Shown piece after piece: positions 26,483-38,898 of a DNA stretch of 64,000 nucleotides (positions are counted from its first letter, which is position 1; each line of letters begins with the position of its first letter). The notes under the pieces are model-generated. The model saw nothing but the letters and a program-made list of their open reading frames with translations, had not been told where the DNA came from and ran no database searches. The stretch is from Chamaea fasciata (taxonomy: Eukaryota; Chordata; Aves; Passeriformes; Sylviidae), in NCBI GenBank assembly GCA_029207755.1, contig JARCOQ010000003.1, forward strand, positions 87,191,994 through 87,255,993, written 5' to 3'. Made by a program: the position numbers and the translations under genes.

Positions 26483-29002
26483 GTGACTACTTTTTAGCTA
26501 CACTATATTTAAGAATTTTATTTTTTCTCTTAAAAAATTTCTTTTTCAAAATTCTGTGAGTAAGCTTAAAAAATCAGTTTCCTTTAGCTCTTACTATGAA
26601 AAATTTGAAAGTGTAACCATAAACTATGGGAACTCCAAGATGTTGACCAATGCTGATTTTTTTTAAAAAGGAAGCATAGGAAGTAAAAAGTATTTTTCAA
26701 TTATTTTTCATTTTCTTTTAAATTTTAAGATGTAAACAGATGCACTTAGCAGACATCAGCTTAGTTTCTCAAAAATAATTCCCATATGAGTTAGGAACTT
26801 AACCACATCTGAAAGTTCCTCTCTGTGTCTATCTACAGCCTTATAATACTGAAGTTTATTGAACTCCACTGGCATATTTTACTTGTAAGTTTTCTCTATT
26901 TATGAAGCAGGATCTCATATTGCACTTGTAGTCAAGACCATAGTTCCAACATTTTCAATGGAAATCTCTACATGCTCAGTATATATTTAGTGTTGATAGG
27001 AGCTACCACTTCCATGTTTGTTCTGGTCCTTACATGCTGTGCATTTTTACAAAGTGTCTTCATCTGTAAAATTAAGGCAACTTCTGTTTTCGTTATTTTT
27101 AAGACAAACATTTTATCTACTTGCTTAGTGTACCTCCTGTCTAGGAAAGAATATAGGGCAGATTAAATAAAATTGCACTTCTAGAAAAATTTGAACACTC
27201 AGGTACAATTCACTTTGCAGTAATAAAACCTGAAGACTGTAGTAAAATTATATGCTTGGGGGAAATATACTTATTGTATATGTGTGAAGGGTTTTTTTAT
27301 ATATAAGTAAAATGCAGTTTGATTCAAACGGCAGAGAATTCTGTGAAATGTGAGATGAAAGAGGGGTTGGAAATAATAACTGTTTTCTTATCTCGAGCAT
27401 TTGACAACACAAGACACTTAGACAAAAAAGAGACATATAATAGGGTTATATCCCTCAATTCCTGCAGAGGAAAGATAGGAGAAGAATAAAATCCTCTAAG
27501 GACTAATTATATTCCCTAGCTGAAATAAAATCTGGTTGATTTTGGAAGAAAGTGATTCTTACATTTTATCATGACTACATAAAAAGATCTGTTGAAGTAT
27601 TTGCCGTAGACAGAAGTATGATGGTCAGACTGATGAGAATCGACCTGTTTATGGTCTGTTGAAACAGAGGATTTGTATTTAAATACATTCCAGAGCTTTC
27701 ATTTCAATTTAAACCTTTAGATTACACAAACATCTTAAAGGATAGCACCTTTCTTCACAATTTAATGTATCAAAATGACATAAGAATAAATTAAACATAA
27801 TGTTGTGGCAATACTGAAATATTTGTCTTAATTGTCTATGGTTTTCTGGATGGTTTTCTTGAGTATAAGCTTATTTGACCTATTTGAGCATTGAGAATAT
27901 AGTAAGCATCAGGAAAAAATCCAGCAGAAACATACAAATACAACAGTAAGAAAACACATAAAAATAATAAAAAATAAAGATAAAAACTCCCATACAATTC
28001 ACATAGAAGGGGTTTTCTGCATTTATGTTGTACTACATTTTTATTCAAGATGTTGTCATATTGAATAAGTATCCCAAGATAAGCCTGAAATTCAGCACAG
28101 GGAGCATAACAAAAATCTCTTCATTTTAAGGTTAATTTAAAACTTAACAAAGGGAAATGAATATTAGAATATTTCTGCCAAGGACTGTTATTATTACAGC
28201 TCTTAATGACACTAAAAAGAGATTCAGACTCAATCAAACTGAAGTACTAGTGCATTAACTTATCTTCTAGACACCATTTTCTTTAAAAACCAATTGATTA
28301 GAAGGAGGGGTCTTAATTGCTTTGACATGAATATGTAGTTATCTGTCTTCATACTGGCAAAATTTTCATGGAACCTATAAGTAAAATGAGGAAAGAAAAA
28401 TTAATTCAGACTAATAACTTTCTGTAAACGTTGAACAATACAGGAAATACTGGTTTAGCAAATAATATTAGCATTTAAAAACAAAAAGGAAAATAGCTGT
28501 TGCAGTCTTAATTTACTAATCTTTCAATATCTGCAAATTGAAAATATAGCAGCTTCTAATTTTCCCACAGCATAGATGTAATTTATAAACATATAAAGGA
28601 TTCAAGGATAGATTGAATCAGCATTGTAATTAAAATTTTTAAAAATCAATCTTTTCCTGATAGCCACACATTAAGCTAAATTATACAGCATAGGAACAGT
28701 TGCTCTACTATTTCAATGGAAAAATAACAGACTAGTTCACTATTGTCTCCCCTAAAACAAGCACATTTTAAGGGCAGTTGTAAAAATGGTACCATTAAAT
28801 TAAGACATAAAGGCCTTTTACTGACTGAACAGCAAATTGATATATTGATTTAATAACATTCAGTATTTTAGGTTCTTGGAGATGTATCTTTTTTAGTATT
28901 ACAATGTAAAAATATTAAATAACCATATTTATTACCAATGGCTTATTCCATTAAACTCCTGAGGAAGAAAATTCAATTTGTAATGAAAAATGTCTTCATG
29001 TA
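26483..29002. other. Intronic AT-rich sequence, no gene seen
   Basis: No repeat family or exon recognised. Short open frames are consistent with chance in AT-rich DNA. Confidence 0.5.
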
Positions 29003-29996
29003 TGTGGCAGTTTGACCCAGGCCAGGTGCCAGGTGCTCATCGTAGCCACTCCATCAGTGCCCCCTGCAACTGGACAGGGGAGAGAAAATTGCTTATGAAT
29101 TGAGAGAAGGACAGGAAAAGACCACATAATGATTACTATCACAGGCAAAACAGATTTCACTTAGGGAAATTAGTTGAATTTATTACTAACAAAATCAGAG
29201 CAGGATAATTAGAACTAAATTCTTAAAAGAACCTTCCCCCCTTCCATTCCTCCTTCCCAACATTTTAAATTTATTCCCAATTTTCTACCTCCTCTTCCCT
29301 CCAGTGGTGCACAGATATGAAGAATGGGAGTTATGGTCAGTTCATCGTATCAGTTTTGCAGCTGCTTCCTCCTCAGGCAGAAGAGTCCTTCCCCTGCTCC
29401 ATAGTAGGTTCCTTCCCATGGGAGACAGTACTCCACAAACATTTCCAGTGTGAGCCCTTCACAAGGGCTACAGATCTTCCTGATCTGTTGTAGTGTGAGT
29501 CTCTTCCACAGGATGCAGTCCTGCAAGAACAGGCTGCTCTAGCATGGGTCTCCCACAGGCTCACAACCTTCTTTTGGGCATACACCTGCTCCAGCAAAGG
29601 ACTCCTCCAAGGACTGCAGGTAGATCTCTGCATCCCCTGGCCTTCCATGGGCTGCACCATGGGCTGCAGGGGAATCTCAGCTCTGAAACCTGGAGCATCT
29701 CCTGCCCTTCCTTCTTAACTGTCCTTGATGTCTGCAGAGCTGTTCCTCACACATGTTCTCTATCTGCTCTTGTCTGGCTGCAATTAAATCTGTGAAATAA
29801 GCTTTTCCTTCTTCTTCACTCTGTTATTCCAAGGCTCTACTACTATCAATGATGGGCTTGACCCTGACCAACAGTGTGTCCATCCTGGAGCTGGCTGGCA
29901 CCTGTCAGGCATGGGAGAAGCTTCTGGAAGATCCTCAGAAAAACCACCTCTATAGCACCTCTCCCTACCAGAACCTGACCACACAAACCCAACACA
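29003..29996 (-). mobile_element. Solo ERVL-type LTR (minus) ending 24 bp before an exon
   Basis: 994 bp. On the + strand it begins TGTGGCAGTTTGACCCAGGC and ends CACACAAACCCAACACA. It matches the copy at 48470-49586 along its length, including the AACTGGACAGGGGAGAGAA segment, the repeated CTCCAGCATGGG-type units and the CTGACCAACAG region. The family's polyadenylation region reads on the minus strand, so the LTR is antisense to the gene. No exact target duplication is visible (ATGTA before, GCTAT after). The next exon starts at 30021. Confidence 0.88.
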
Positions 29997-30020
29997 GCTA
30001 TTTGTAATTCTCATCTTCAG

Positions 30021-30187
30021 GTATGTGCAAATGGAGGTAGTTGCTTCTACAATGAAGAAAATCAGAGGTCTCACTGTGTTTGTGCTCTTGGATGGACTGG
30101 AAACACATGCCTTGAAAATATTAATGACTGTGAGATAAACCAGTGCCAACATGGAGCCACATGTGAAGATGGATTAAATAAATACAG
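30021..30187 (+). CDS. EYS: EYS-like exon 4 of window: one EGF plus start of the next
   Basis: 167 nt, phase 0 in and phase 2 out (residues 136-190 plus two bases of a split Arg). It begins V-C2-ANGGS-C3 and so relies on the last cysteine of the previous exon for C1. It continues FYNEENQRSH-C4-V-C5-ALGWTGNT-C6, then NIND-C1-EINQ-C2-QHGAT-C3-EDGLNKY. C-x-D-x4-Y-x-C across the next splice junction fits the Asp/Asn hydroxylation consensus. The acceptor is TTCTCATCTTCAG, starting 24 nt after the end of an LTR. The donor GTACTA is weak, and the exon's own first bases (CAG/GTATGT) resemble a donor site. Skipping this exon alone would break the frame. Confidence 0.84.
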
Positions 30188-33100
30188 GTACTAACATGTT
30201 GCTTTCTGTACAAGCCTTCAAAAAGTGTTTTATGCCATATGAAGATATTTTGACTTTAAGAAAGAATTACAAATGGTGTTGTTAATGCAGTAATATAATT
30301 TTCTTATGAAAAAATGCCATGGAATACTAATTTTCAATAAGGATGTACATTCAGTAAAACTGTGTAGTCTGAAGTGTCAGAGGAAGGAATCACAAATATT
30401 CCTCTTTGCTGGTTAGAGAAGTTAAACCAACTATGCAGAATCTCACATAAAAAAATAATCTTTTTTATTAAATGGCAAATAATTTTGACCCTGGACTCTG
30501 TCACAGAGTGTCTTATTAAAATGTGAATGACAATTTATTATTTCAGTTATTGAAAAAAACAAAGTATGTGTTCTCCTTAGTGGGCTGCAACATGTTGTAG
30601 ATATTTGAAAATGAGATTTTATAAAATATGGTGAAAAAATAAATGGGAAATGCTTTCTTTATTAAATAGAGTTCAGTTGGTTTTAGACCTGAATTATTTA
30701 TTTTCCCTCTACAAAATCCAGAATAAATAAAACTTCTCCATAATATCTGTAAATGTATTTTGAAAGACATTATTCTGTGCTGTGCCATGCCCTAGTTAGA
30801 AGCACTGTAATTAGTGTGCTTTAGTGTCTCTACTTAGAAAAGATTGCAATAGTGCACAAAACAAAAATAGAAGCAATTAAAGATTTCTTCAACTTCACTT
30901 CTGTTTTTAAAGTATCTTCTTTAAAAACAACTGAAATCACCAAGTTGGCATGGAGAAAAGTAATTGATTCTCAGTATACAGAGCTGAGAGTATACAGAGT
31001 TTTTGTCAAAGAATCATTACGAAGTAAACATCCTTCCTTTTTTCCACCTTGTATTAACTCTACTATCAAATTACTGGACCGCATTTTGGCACTTTATTTA
31101 ACTGTTAAATCTGTGTCTTTCCTTTCTTTATCAGGAAAATAATTCTGATAGAAGTACAAAGCCATGTTTATGTTACAAAATCCACTAGTGTTTACTGAGA
31201 AATTAGTAGTTCTGAAGATATGTGGAAATAAAGAACTTTTGATTTTAACTTGCTAATCCAGACTCAGTTTTCCGACAGAAAACACCTAATTCTTACTTTT
31301 TCAGTCTTTGAAATACAAACTTAATTGACAGATCAGTCTGTTTATCTAAGGAACAGGAAAACATACCATTAAGGTCTGAAACTCAAATGGTCGGTTTTGT
31401 TAGCAGAGAACTTGACCCCATAAGAACACAACTGGTTATTTTGTCAAGACAAAGTGCAGCATGTTTACTGTATAGTATGTGCTCGTTGAAAGAGCATGGG
31501 TATTTCTCACAGTGAAGCATTTTTTTTAAAAATAATTAAACTATGCCTGCCTCAAAAACAATGTTGTTTCCCATGTTTTTGTTAGCAAGTGAAACAAAAA
31601 TAATTTCCCCTTCCCAATATACGAATAGGAACAAAAGAATACAAGAGGAAATGTTGAAGGTAACTGCACCCACCTTTTCTAAAGACTTGTAATTGCATTT
31701 CTGTCCTAAAATGGGTCTCATTTTTTATTAAGGAGTTTATCAAGAGCTGCATTTGATGCAAAGTAGTTTCAGGAAGACATAAGAAAACTGTCAGGAGAAT
31801 ATTTGGAGAATTAAATGTATAAGCGTTATAAAGAACCCTAGAGAGATCCATTTTAAAAATTATTGCAGCCATTGAAAACCTTTCTTAATGAGTGCAGAAG
31901 ACAAAGACATGTCAAAATTTATATATATTAGATTTTATTTATATTAAATTATTGTAAAACTCTAGACTTTTTTCCTAGTTAGGAAATTTTAAATTTTAAA
32001 TTATTAAATTTTGGCCATAATGGATTTTTCTAGTGGTAGCTTGATATAGTAATGTTAACACAAGGAGATCACAGAAAATATCCAGCTTTCATATCCAGAT
32101 TCAAAAACATCTGCCTCTTTTTAAGATCTCATGTTTTGCATGCCATCATTCTTTTTTTCCAAATGGGAAATAAGCTGTCAACCGAATGAAATGTTTCTAG
32201 CTTTTTGTCTCCTTACTATGGGATGTTCTATATCATTCCCATTTTGAAATTACTGTTCCAGACTGCAGCATCACATAGAAGTATATGTGTGTGTGTATAT
32301 ATATATATACATGCAGAAAATTTCCTTTGAGTTTTGAAGAGGGAGTTTTAATCCTTTATATAGTATAATTCTCAGCAAGGCTGCATACAAAGAGCTTCAT
32401 AATTACAGCAAGAAATCTTAAGAGTTTTACTCCTTTGGTTTTGTGAGGCTTTTCTTACAACTAAAGTGGCTCTAATCACAGTGTCACAAAACCTGTATTT
32501 AATTCAAATTAATTGCTACACTTCCAGCTGAGTCTGTGCTGTTTGCAATATCATTAAGTTGATCAGCATGTTTTTAAAATGATAACTTTAAAGAATTACT
32601 GCTCTTGCCATTGGGTTGATGATGTAGCTGTCAATATGAATCTGGCAGATACCATGCAATAGACTAATTGCATCTGCATGCCAGAAGAATATCTTGACCT
32701 TTGATTATATATACCTGAGAGAAAAAAAAAATTACATATAATATTCATTACCTCAGTAAACAGAGAATTTTCCTACATTAAAAAGAAAATAATAATTTCT
32801 TTCCCTGCTAAAGAACCTGTATTGTTTGATTTTGTTCTGTGTTGAAGAAGAGAGAGAACTGATTTAACAAGACTCAGTGAAAAGCATTTAATGAATAATT
32901 AAAGTGAAACAGAACCTCAAGAAGTATACCCTCCTGTTTTGAAATCCAAGGGGAAATTTATTACTCTGTTTTCTTCACCTTTGTAAATATTTTTCTAGTC
33001 AACATTACATTTTGGAAAACCAAAATCCTAACTGAAATAAGACAAAAACAATAGATACTTTACTATTTTCTATTAAGTGGAAAGGAACAACAGAGTGAGA

Positions 33101-35895
33101 AGATATAATTTAGAACTTGGTGTAGTTTCCGTTACCTGTCCTGTTCCCCATTCCTTCAGTCCACTGTGTTCAGATGAAGTCCTACATTTATCACACTCCC
33201 AGGAAAGTCCAGCAAGAAGGACTCAGAACTGTTAGATTAAGACTTTTGAAGAAGCTGTACTGTAGGATTTACCACTGTTTAAAATGCCATGGTGAACTAA
33301 TATATTTTAAAAATATGTTTTAATCAATAGCTATAGCTCTGATGTCAGCATTTGATTAATTGTTATGCAGGAAAATATCTCATTAAGAAATAAGGTTTGG
33401 TGTATGGTAAAACTTGAACTACAAACACATTCTTCAGTATTCAGTATACAAATTTCAGTGCATACAATTAAATAATCTCAGTACAATAGAATAAAGTGAC
33501 ACATTTTAGAGTAAAATGCTTTAGAATATGAAACACTTCTTTGCATGATGCCAGCAAGATTGTGAAAAGTAAACATAATTTAGATAATTTCTGAGTATCA
33601 CAAAATTTAAACCTTCTATTCTTTTATTCATCCTTGACTTTTTCAATCTTCTTCCAGCTGGGTAAATTGAGCTGTTTGATTAGATTTTTTTTTATATCTA
33701 ATTTTCTTTTTACAAGTTTATTCATCCTATACTATATATGCAGTTTGTCTGCAGGACCCAGCAGACAGTGCCATATAAAGTTAGTACTGTGATATACACA
33801 GTTTTCTGCAGCAATAATAGGCTTCTTTTACTAGAGAAAGAGGAGAAATACTTTTCCTCACCTTTCTACAACTCCAGAAGATCGGTGAATATATGCCCCA
33901 ATTTCTTAGGGAATACCTCTGCAATAAGTTATACAACAGCTTTTCTGCAGAGAATAGAGGTGCATCTAAAATGTCAAAGTGAAACTAAATATACTTTCCA
34001 GCCATGTATGTGTGTATAGTTCACATTTCAATTGCGAAAAGGGATAATTAATACAGAATAATTGCTGTTAATATGCTTGGACTAATACTGATAAACATAT
34101 ATATATATTTATACAGAATATAGCTAGGTCATCTCCTAGCATAGGTTAGCATACACACATCTTCAGTCTGGTCTTTGCCTTTTTGCAGTCATTTTAAAGA
34201 CACATTTATTGTGCATGGTTATTTACTCAATAACACAAGCCACACTATATCCTTAGTGCAGGCAGTTTATGCTGACAGCTTGACATCTACCCTGCCTGGA
34301 CTGCTCAGCACCAACTGACTTACCCTCACTTCTGCTGTTTGAGACTGTTAGTGGTAAAACGTTGATAACAACACACTTCATCTATGACATAACTATTTGC
34401 ATTTAAGCAACACATTCCTTCTTAGACTAAATTCCATACCTGTCTTTGCATCTCCATTTAGCATTCATTTCACAAATGCATCAAATTATCATGCAACATT
34501 AACTATGTTTAGACTCTGGAGTAGTAGCACACAATTATCTGCATGATATTTGTGGGAGCACAGTAATCCTCAAATGACTTGTGTTTGCTACTCACTGCTA
34601 AAATCCATGTTCATAGGAAAAGCACTGAGGTATTTGTTTTCTCTCTTAGTATCTCTTACCCTCAAAATATTGCTGGATGAAAGAGGGCATACGTGAAGCT
34701 AAGAAAACATGTTATTCCCGTTAACACTAACACAAAACTTTTTCATATGCTGTTCTCTGATGCCATACTTCTGCTTTCACTGTTCCCCCATTTTGTAAGG
34801 CTGACATTTCAGTCCTCAAGAAAGAGTCTGGGAAGGGGTCATTAACATCTCCTGGTCTCTACCAGGAGATCTCACACGCACACCCCAAATGGGCCATCCC
34901 AGAGCTGAAGCTGCAGCAGGAGAGGCAGCAATTACTGACTTGAGCACGGAGAATGACACCCAGATAGGCCATGGAGAGGCTGAGCCCCTGTGCTGAAATG
35001 TCAGTGCACAGCCAGCCAGGTCATCCCTCTGATAAGGACATAGTACAAGTTCCCTGAGCTAGAAATACACTTACAAATGGAAATTCTGGTATTGTATATA
35101 TCAGTAAACAATTTTAAAAAAATTCTTTTAGAGAAACATTTACACTTTGAAGCAAATAAGACTGAAAATCAATCCATGCCTCAAAGCTTTTGATATCACA
35201 TTCAGTATTTTAGTACTGCAGAAGATAATAATAAGATATTGAATTATACTAAAAATATAATAATAACAATAATATTAATAATTATAATAATGATAATAGT
35301 ATACAGCACTTAATTATGCTGTTTTAAGAGATAACTGATACTAAATTAAAAGATATCCAGATATAATTTCACTGGGAAAAACAAAGATATTTTCATTCTA
35401 AGATGTTTTTGATTTCTTCAGACACCAAAGCATTGAAAAATAAGATATTCATGACACCATTGTTTGCAGTATGAAATCAGAAGATTCTACATCACATCTC
35501 TTTCTGTGCAGCTCTTTAATGGTCTCTGAAGATAAGCCATACAACTAGTAATAGTCAGAAAAGGACAGAAAATTCTTCATCCTCCCATTTTTGTTAAGAA
35601 GAGCTCTAAGTTAAATTTTCCATTCAATGCTAATGATAATAGCCACACTGTCAAAGAATGATTGAATAGTTGCATTTTTACAGTGCACACACTGCTTGTT
35701 ACCATAAAAACAAATTACGGAAATAAAGTGATTAACTGCACCAGAAAGATTAATACGACTGGTTGTTTACCATATTATTGTAGGTAGATTCAGAAAATGT
35801 GCAACTAAAGGTAACTAAAAGCACACCTGCTTTTAATGTTTAAGCATAATGCAATTTTATGCAAGTCAGAATTTATATTTAGCTATAAATGTAAG
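30188..35895. other. Intronic AT-rich sequence, no gene seen
   Basis: No exon recognised. It contains a (TG)n(TA)n microsatellite at 32281-32311 and an AT-only-like stretch of TAA units at about 35225-35302. A GC-rich patch of unknown nature lies at about 34795-35060. Open frames near 30543-31142 and 33738-34019 lack any domain or splice support. Confidence 0.5.
32281..32311. repeat. (TG)n(TA)n dinucleotide microsatellite
   Basis: About five TG units followed directly by about seven TA units, in the intron before the two-EGF exon. Confidence 0.9.
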
Positions 35896-36486
35896 TGTCT
35901 AACACCACCTGCACTCAGGCCCAATGCAGTCACTAACTCACTCCTGCACCAGAAGGATGGGGAAGAGAATTGGGAGGGTAAAAGTTAGAAAACTCATGGG
36001 TTGAGATAAAGACATTTAATTTGGAAATACAAAAGCCATGCAAACAAGCAAAGCAAAACAAGGAATGAACTTGCTGCTTCCCAGGGGCAGGCAGGTGTTC
36101 AGCCACCTCTAGGAGAGCAGGGCCCCAGCACACATAACAGGTACTTGGGAAGACAAATGGCATGAGTCAAAATGTCCCTTATTTTTTCTCCTTCTGCACA
36201 CCTTATATGCTGAGCATGATGTCATGTGATATGGAATATCCCTTTGGTCAGTTTGGGTCATCTGTCTGGACTGTGTCTTCTCCCAGCCTCCCATGCAGCC
36301 CCAACTTCCTCACCAGGCTGGCAGTGCACAAAGCAGAAAAGGCCTTAGCTCTGTGTAAGCAATAACAAAAACATCTCTATGTTATGAACACTCTTTCCAG
36401 TATAAATCCAAAACTGTGGATTAAAACCAGAAGAATACGAGCACTAGCCACTGTGAAGATTAACTCTACCCCATCCAAAACCAGCA
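35896..36486 (-). mobile_element. Solo LTR of a bird ERV family (minus)
   Basis: 591 bp. Read on the minus strand it starts TGCTGGTTTTGGATGGGGTA and runs through AGAGTTAATCTTCACAGTGG. It has a palindrome-like TGACATCA (CRE-like; + strand TGATGTCA at 36217-36224) followed by AGCATATAAGG, a TATA-type box. It then shows TTTGTCTTCCCAAGTACC, CCTTGTTTTGCTTTGCTTG and the CTCAACCCATGAGTTTTCTA end of R/U5. The same family lies in the opposite orientation at 61181-61726. No clean target duplication was found. Confidence 0.85.
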
Positions 36487-37781
36487 AAGTAACTGTATCA
36501 CATTTTTGTGTACTCCATTCCTTTTAAAGTGAGAAACAGAATCAGCTGAAGCTCTCAAGAGAAGGCAAAGATTTCCTGTTTACTAAGAAGTGACTGAGGC
36601 TGGAAGAGATAATACAACAGCTATATATACTTGAGTCATTACTGCAGTAGCAAGGGATCTGTAGAGCAAAAATGGTGGTGATAAAGAGCTCACAACCACA
36701 CTAAATGAGATATGGAGGGCTTACTTCAAGCAAGGTCTATTTTGGTCCATGGACTAAAAGCCCATTTGCAGTTGGTGTCCATTAGCTGTACTCCAAGCCA
36801 CACAGTTCCTGATTTAGTTTCCATATGTCTACCATAAAAAATGCCGGCACAGTAAGCAAGGACAGAAGAAAAGAGCCACATGAGCATTCACTTCTGTTAA
36901 AAATAAAGGGAAAAATACTCTTTCTGCCAGATGGATCGATAGAGAAAATTACTATAATCAAGGCTTCTTTAACTTGTTAGTTCTTTCCATCTTCCAGATA
37001 GCATCTCTATGGGTCAAGAATTTTTATTACTGTAAAATTACCTCCTGTGTGAGGACACCTCTGGACATGATAAGGAGATCAATCAAAGACTATATTGCCA
37101 AGTACAAGGGATTTTCTAATTTTATGAGATGTGACTCAACTATGAGGTAATCCAGATTTGTTTTCATGCACACAGCAAAAGAAAACAAAAAGGTAGAAAG
37201 GGTAACATGAAAAAGTAATCTCCAGCCTTATACAATTTAGACGTCTGTCTAAATTTTGGAAAAAAAATATACTGAGCAATTTCTAGAAAATATATTGAAC
37301 AATATCTATAGAATTCTATAGATTCCACTTTTCTTGGCGACAAAATTATAACTTTTTCTTGCTATTGATAAAGCACTTCTTTCCTGATTTTATAGCCAAA
37401 CAGGTTGTAATATTGTTTCTTATTAGAGATACTATAGCAAGTAACCATTAAAAAAAAAAAACCCACTTTAAAATGCATAATATTCATATTTATAAGAGTT
37501 TTGTCTTTCAGTAATTTCATTTGAAGCCTAATATTAATATAGCTCCCAGTTTGTCCTATGCAAATAGCTAAGATTTTAATTTAAATATTGTTAGCAGTGC
37601 ACGTGAAATGAAGCTACTTAGTGACTAATTAAAGGTAAAGAAGATTAGAAAAAAATTGTGATGCATTTGTGGGTAATTCGGAGGGAGAGTTATGTTAACA
37701 TTATTAGTTATTATGGACCTACATAATCCAGACTAGCAATTTGGCTGGATTTTTTCCCCCCTTCTTTCATTTCAATAACAG
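36487..37781. other. Intronic sequence up to the two-EGF exon
   Basis: AT-rich, with no repeat family recognised and one A run at about 37450-37461. Confidence 0.5.
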
Positions 37782-38035
37782 GTGCATATGTCCCCTGGGT
37801 TACACTGGCACATTTTGTGAACTTGATATAGACAACTGCATTGGAAACCAGTGCTCTCAATATGGATTCTGCCAGAACCACTTGCATAATTACAGCTGTG
37901 TCTGTGTTCCTGGATATGAAGGACCCTTCTGTGAAGTTGAAATTAACGAATGCTCAAGTTCACCTTGCAAAAATGGAGCTACTTGTGTGGATTTAAGTGG
38001 CCACTTTTCTTGTCATTGTACTGCTGGGTTCAAAG
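37782..38035 (+). CDS. EYS: EYS-like exon 5 of window: two EGF repeats
   Basis: 254 nt, phase 2 in and phase 1 out (residues 191-276), the largest exon here. It encodes RC-I-CPLGYTGTFC, closing the previous EGF. Next is a full EGF (LDIDN-C1-IGNQ-C2-SQYGF-C3-QNHLHNYS-C4-V-C5-VPGYEGPF-C6). Then comes EVEINE-C1-SSSP-C2-KNGAT-C3-VDLSGHFS-C4-H-C5-TAGFKG. The C-SSSP-C segment fits the O-glucose consensus C-x-S-x-P-C, and KNGAT-C the O-fucose one. Two C-x-[DN]-x4-[FY]-x-C hydroxylation motifs are present. Eys O-glucosylation by the Rumi/POGLUT1 enzyme is established in Drosophila; its use here is inferred. The acceptor is TTCAATAACAG and the donor is a consensus GTGAGT. Confidence 0.88.
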
Positions 38036-38362
38036 GTGAGTTTTTTTCTTTTGAATTTCCATGTATTGCAGATGTGTTTGTCCTACTCTATGTAATCAAT
38101 GTTTAATTACAATTAAATATAAATATGAATATGCATACATTTGCGATTGTATGATTCATAGGAGTTTTAACTTAATTAGCATTGAAATTCTTAGGTTGTG
38201 CCTCCTAACAGTTTCCCAGCTGACCTTCCCTCCACTAAATGTACAATTCTGAGTATTAGCTTTGATTCTGTTGGGAAAAAAATCAATGGAGTTCCAAGAC
38301 ACAATTTTAATTGTATTCTTTTCATTTCACAATTTTGCAGTCTTACATGTTGTGGCTTCAGT

Positions 38363-38898
38363 CATATTGTAGTGGTTTGAAAGCAAAACAAATGAGAGGC
38401 TCTAAGACAGAGATACAATTTATTAGGAAAAAAAAAAAAAAGAAAGAAAGTAAAATAAAATAGATGCAATATTACAAAAGACAACTGAAAGAGTCAGAAT
38501 ACAACCTGAGCAGAGTGATGGAAGCAGTCCTCATGAGGTGGTTTTCTTGAAGCAGTGATCCTGTAGAAAGGTCTGGTAGCTCAGGTCCTCTGGGAATTCA
38601 GTGGGTAAGCGTCCCTCTGGTGTTCAGAGTCTCAGCTTATATCCAGGCTGGAATGCTTGGTTTCTCTCTCTGGGCAGAGCATCTCACAATGGGATGGTGA
38701 GTCATGTGATAAGGCCTGATGGGCCCATTAACAGGAGGTAGTCCAGGAGGGGGTTATTTGTGAGTCGTGTGGCAAAGGTGCTGATGGGCCCATTAACAGA
38801 AGATAAGCCAGAGTGGGGGAGGCAGGGAGCACTGCCTCACCTGGTTTCAACAGTTCATGAAGATGGTGATAGAATATACTTCAACTCAGGACACATAT
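38363..38898. mobile_element. 526-bp solo LTR with CATAT target duplication
   Basis: The element at 38368-38893 begins TGTAGTGGTTTGAAAGC and ends CAACTCAGGACA (TG...CA). It is bracketed by identical CATAT at 38363-38367 and 38894-38898, a 5-bp duplication of the kind left by several retroviral integrases. A 63-bp unit is tandemly duplicated inside it (38697-38759 and 38760-38822), each copy with CTGATGGGCCCATTAACAG. It sits about 330 bp after the two-EGF exon. Coding orientation is not certain. Confidence 0.85.

Noticed and set aside
29373..29795. Open frames over the LTR on both strands
   Set aside because: Produced by the repeated CTCCAGCATGGG-type units of the LTR; no protein signature.
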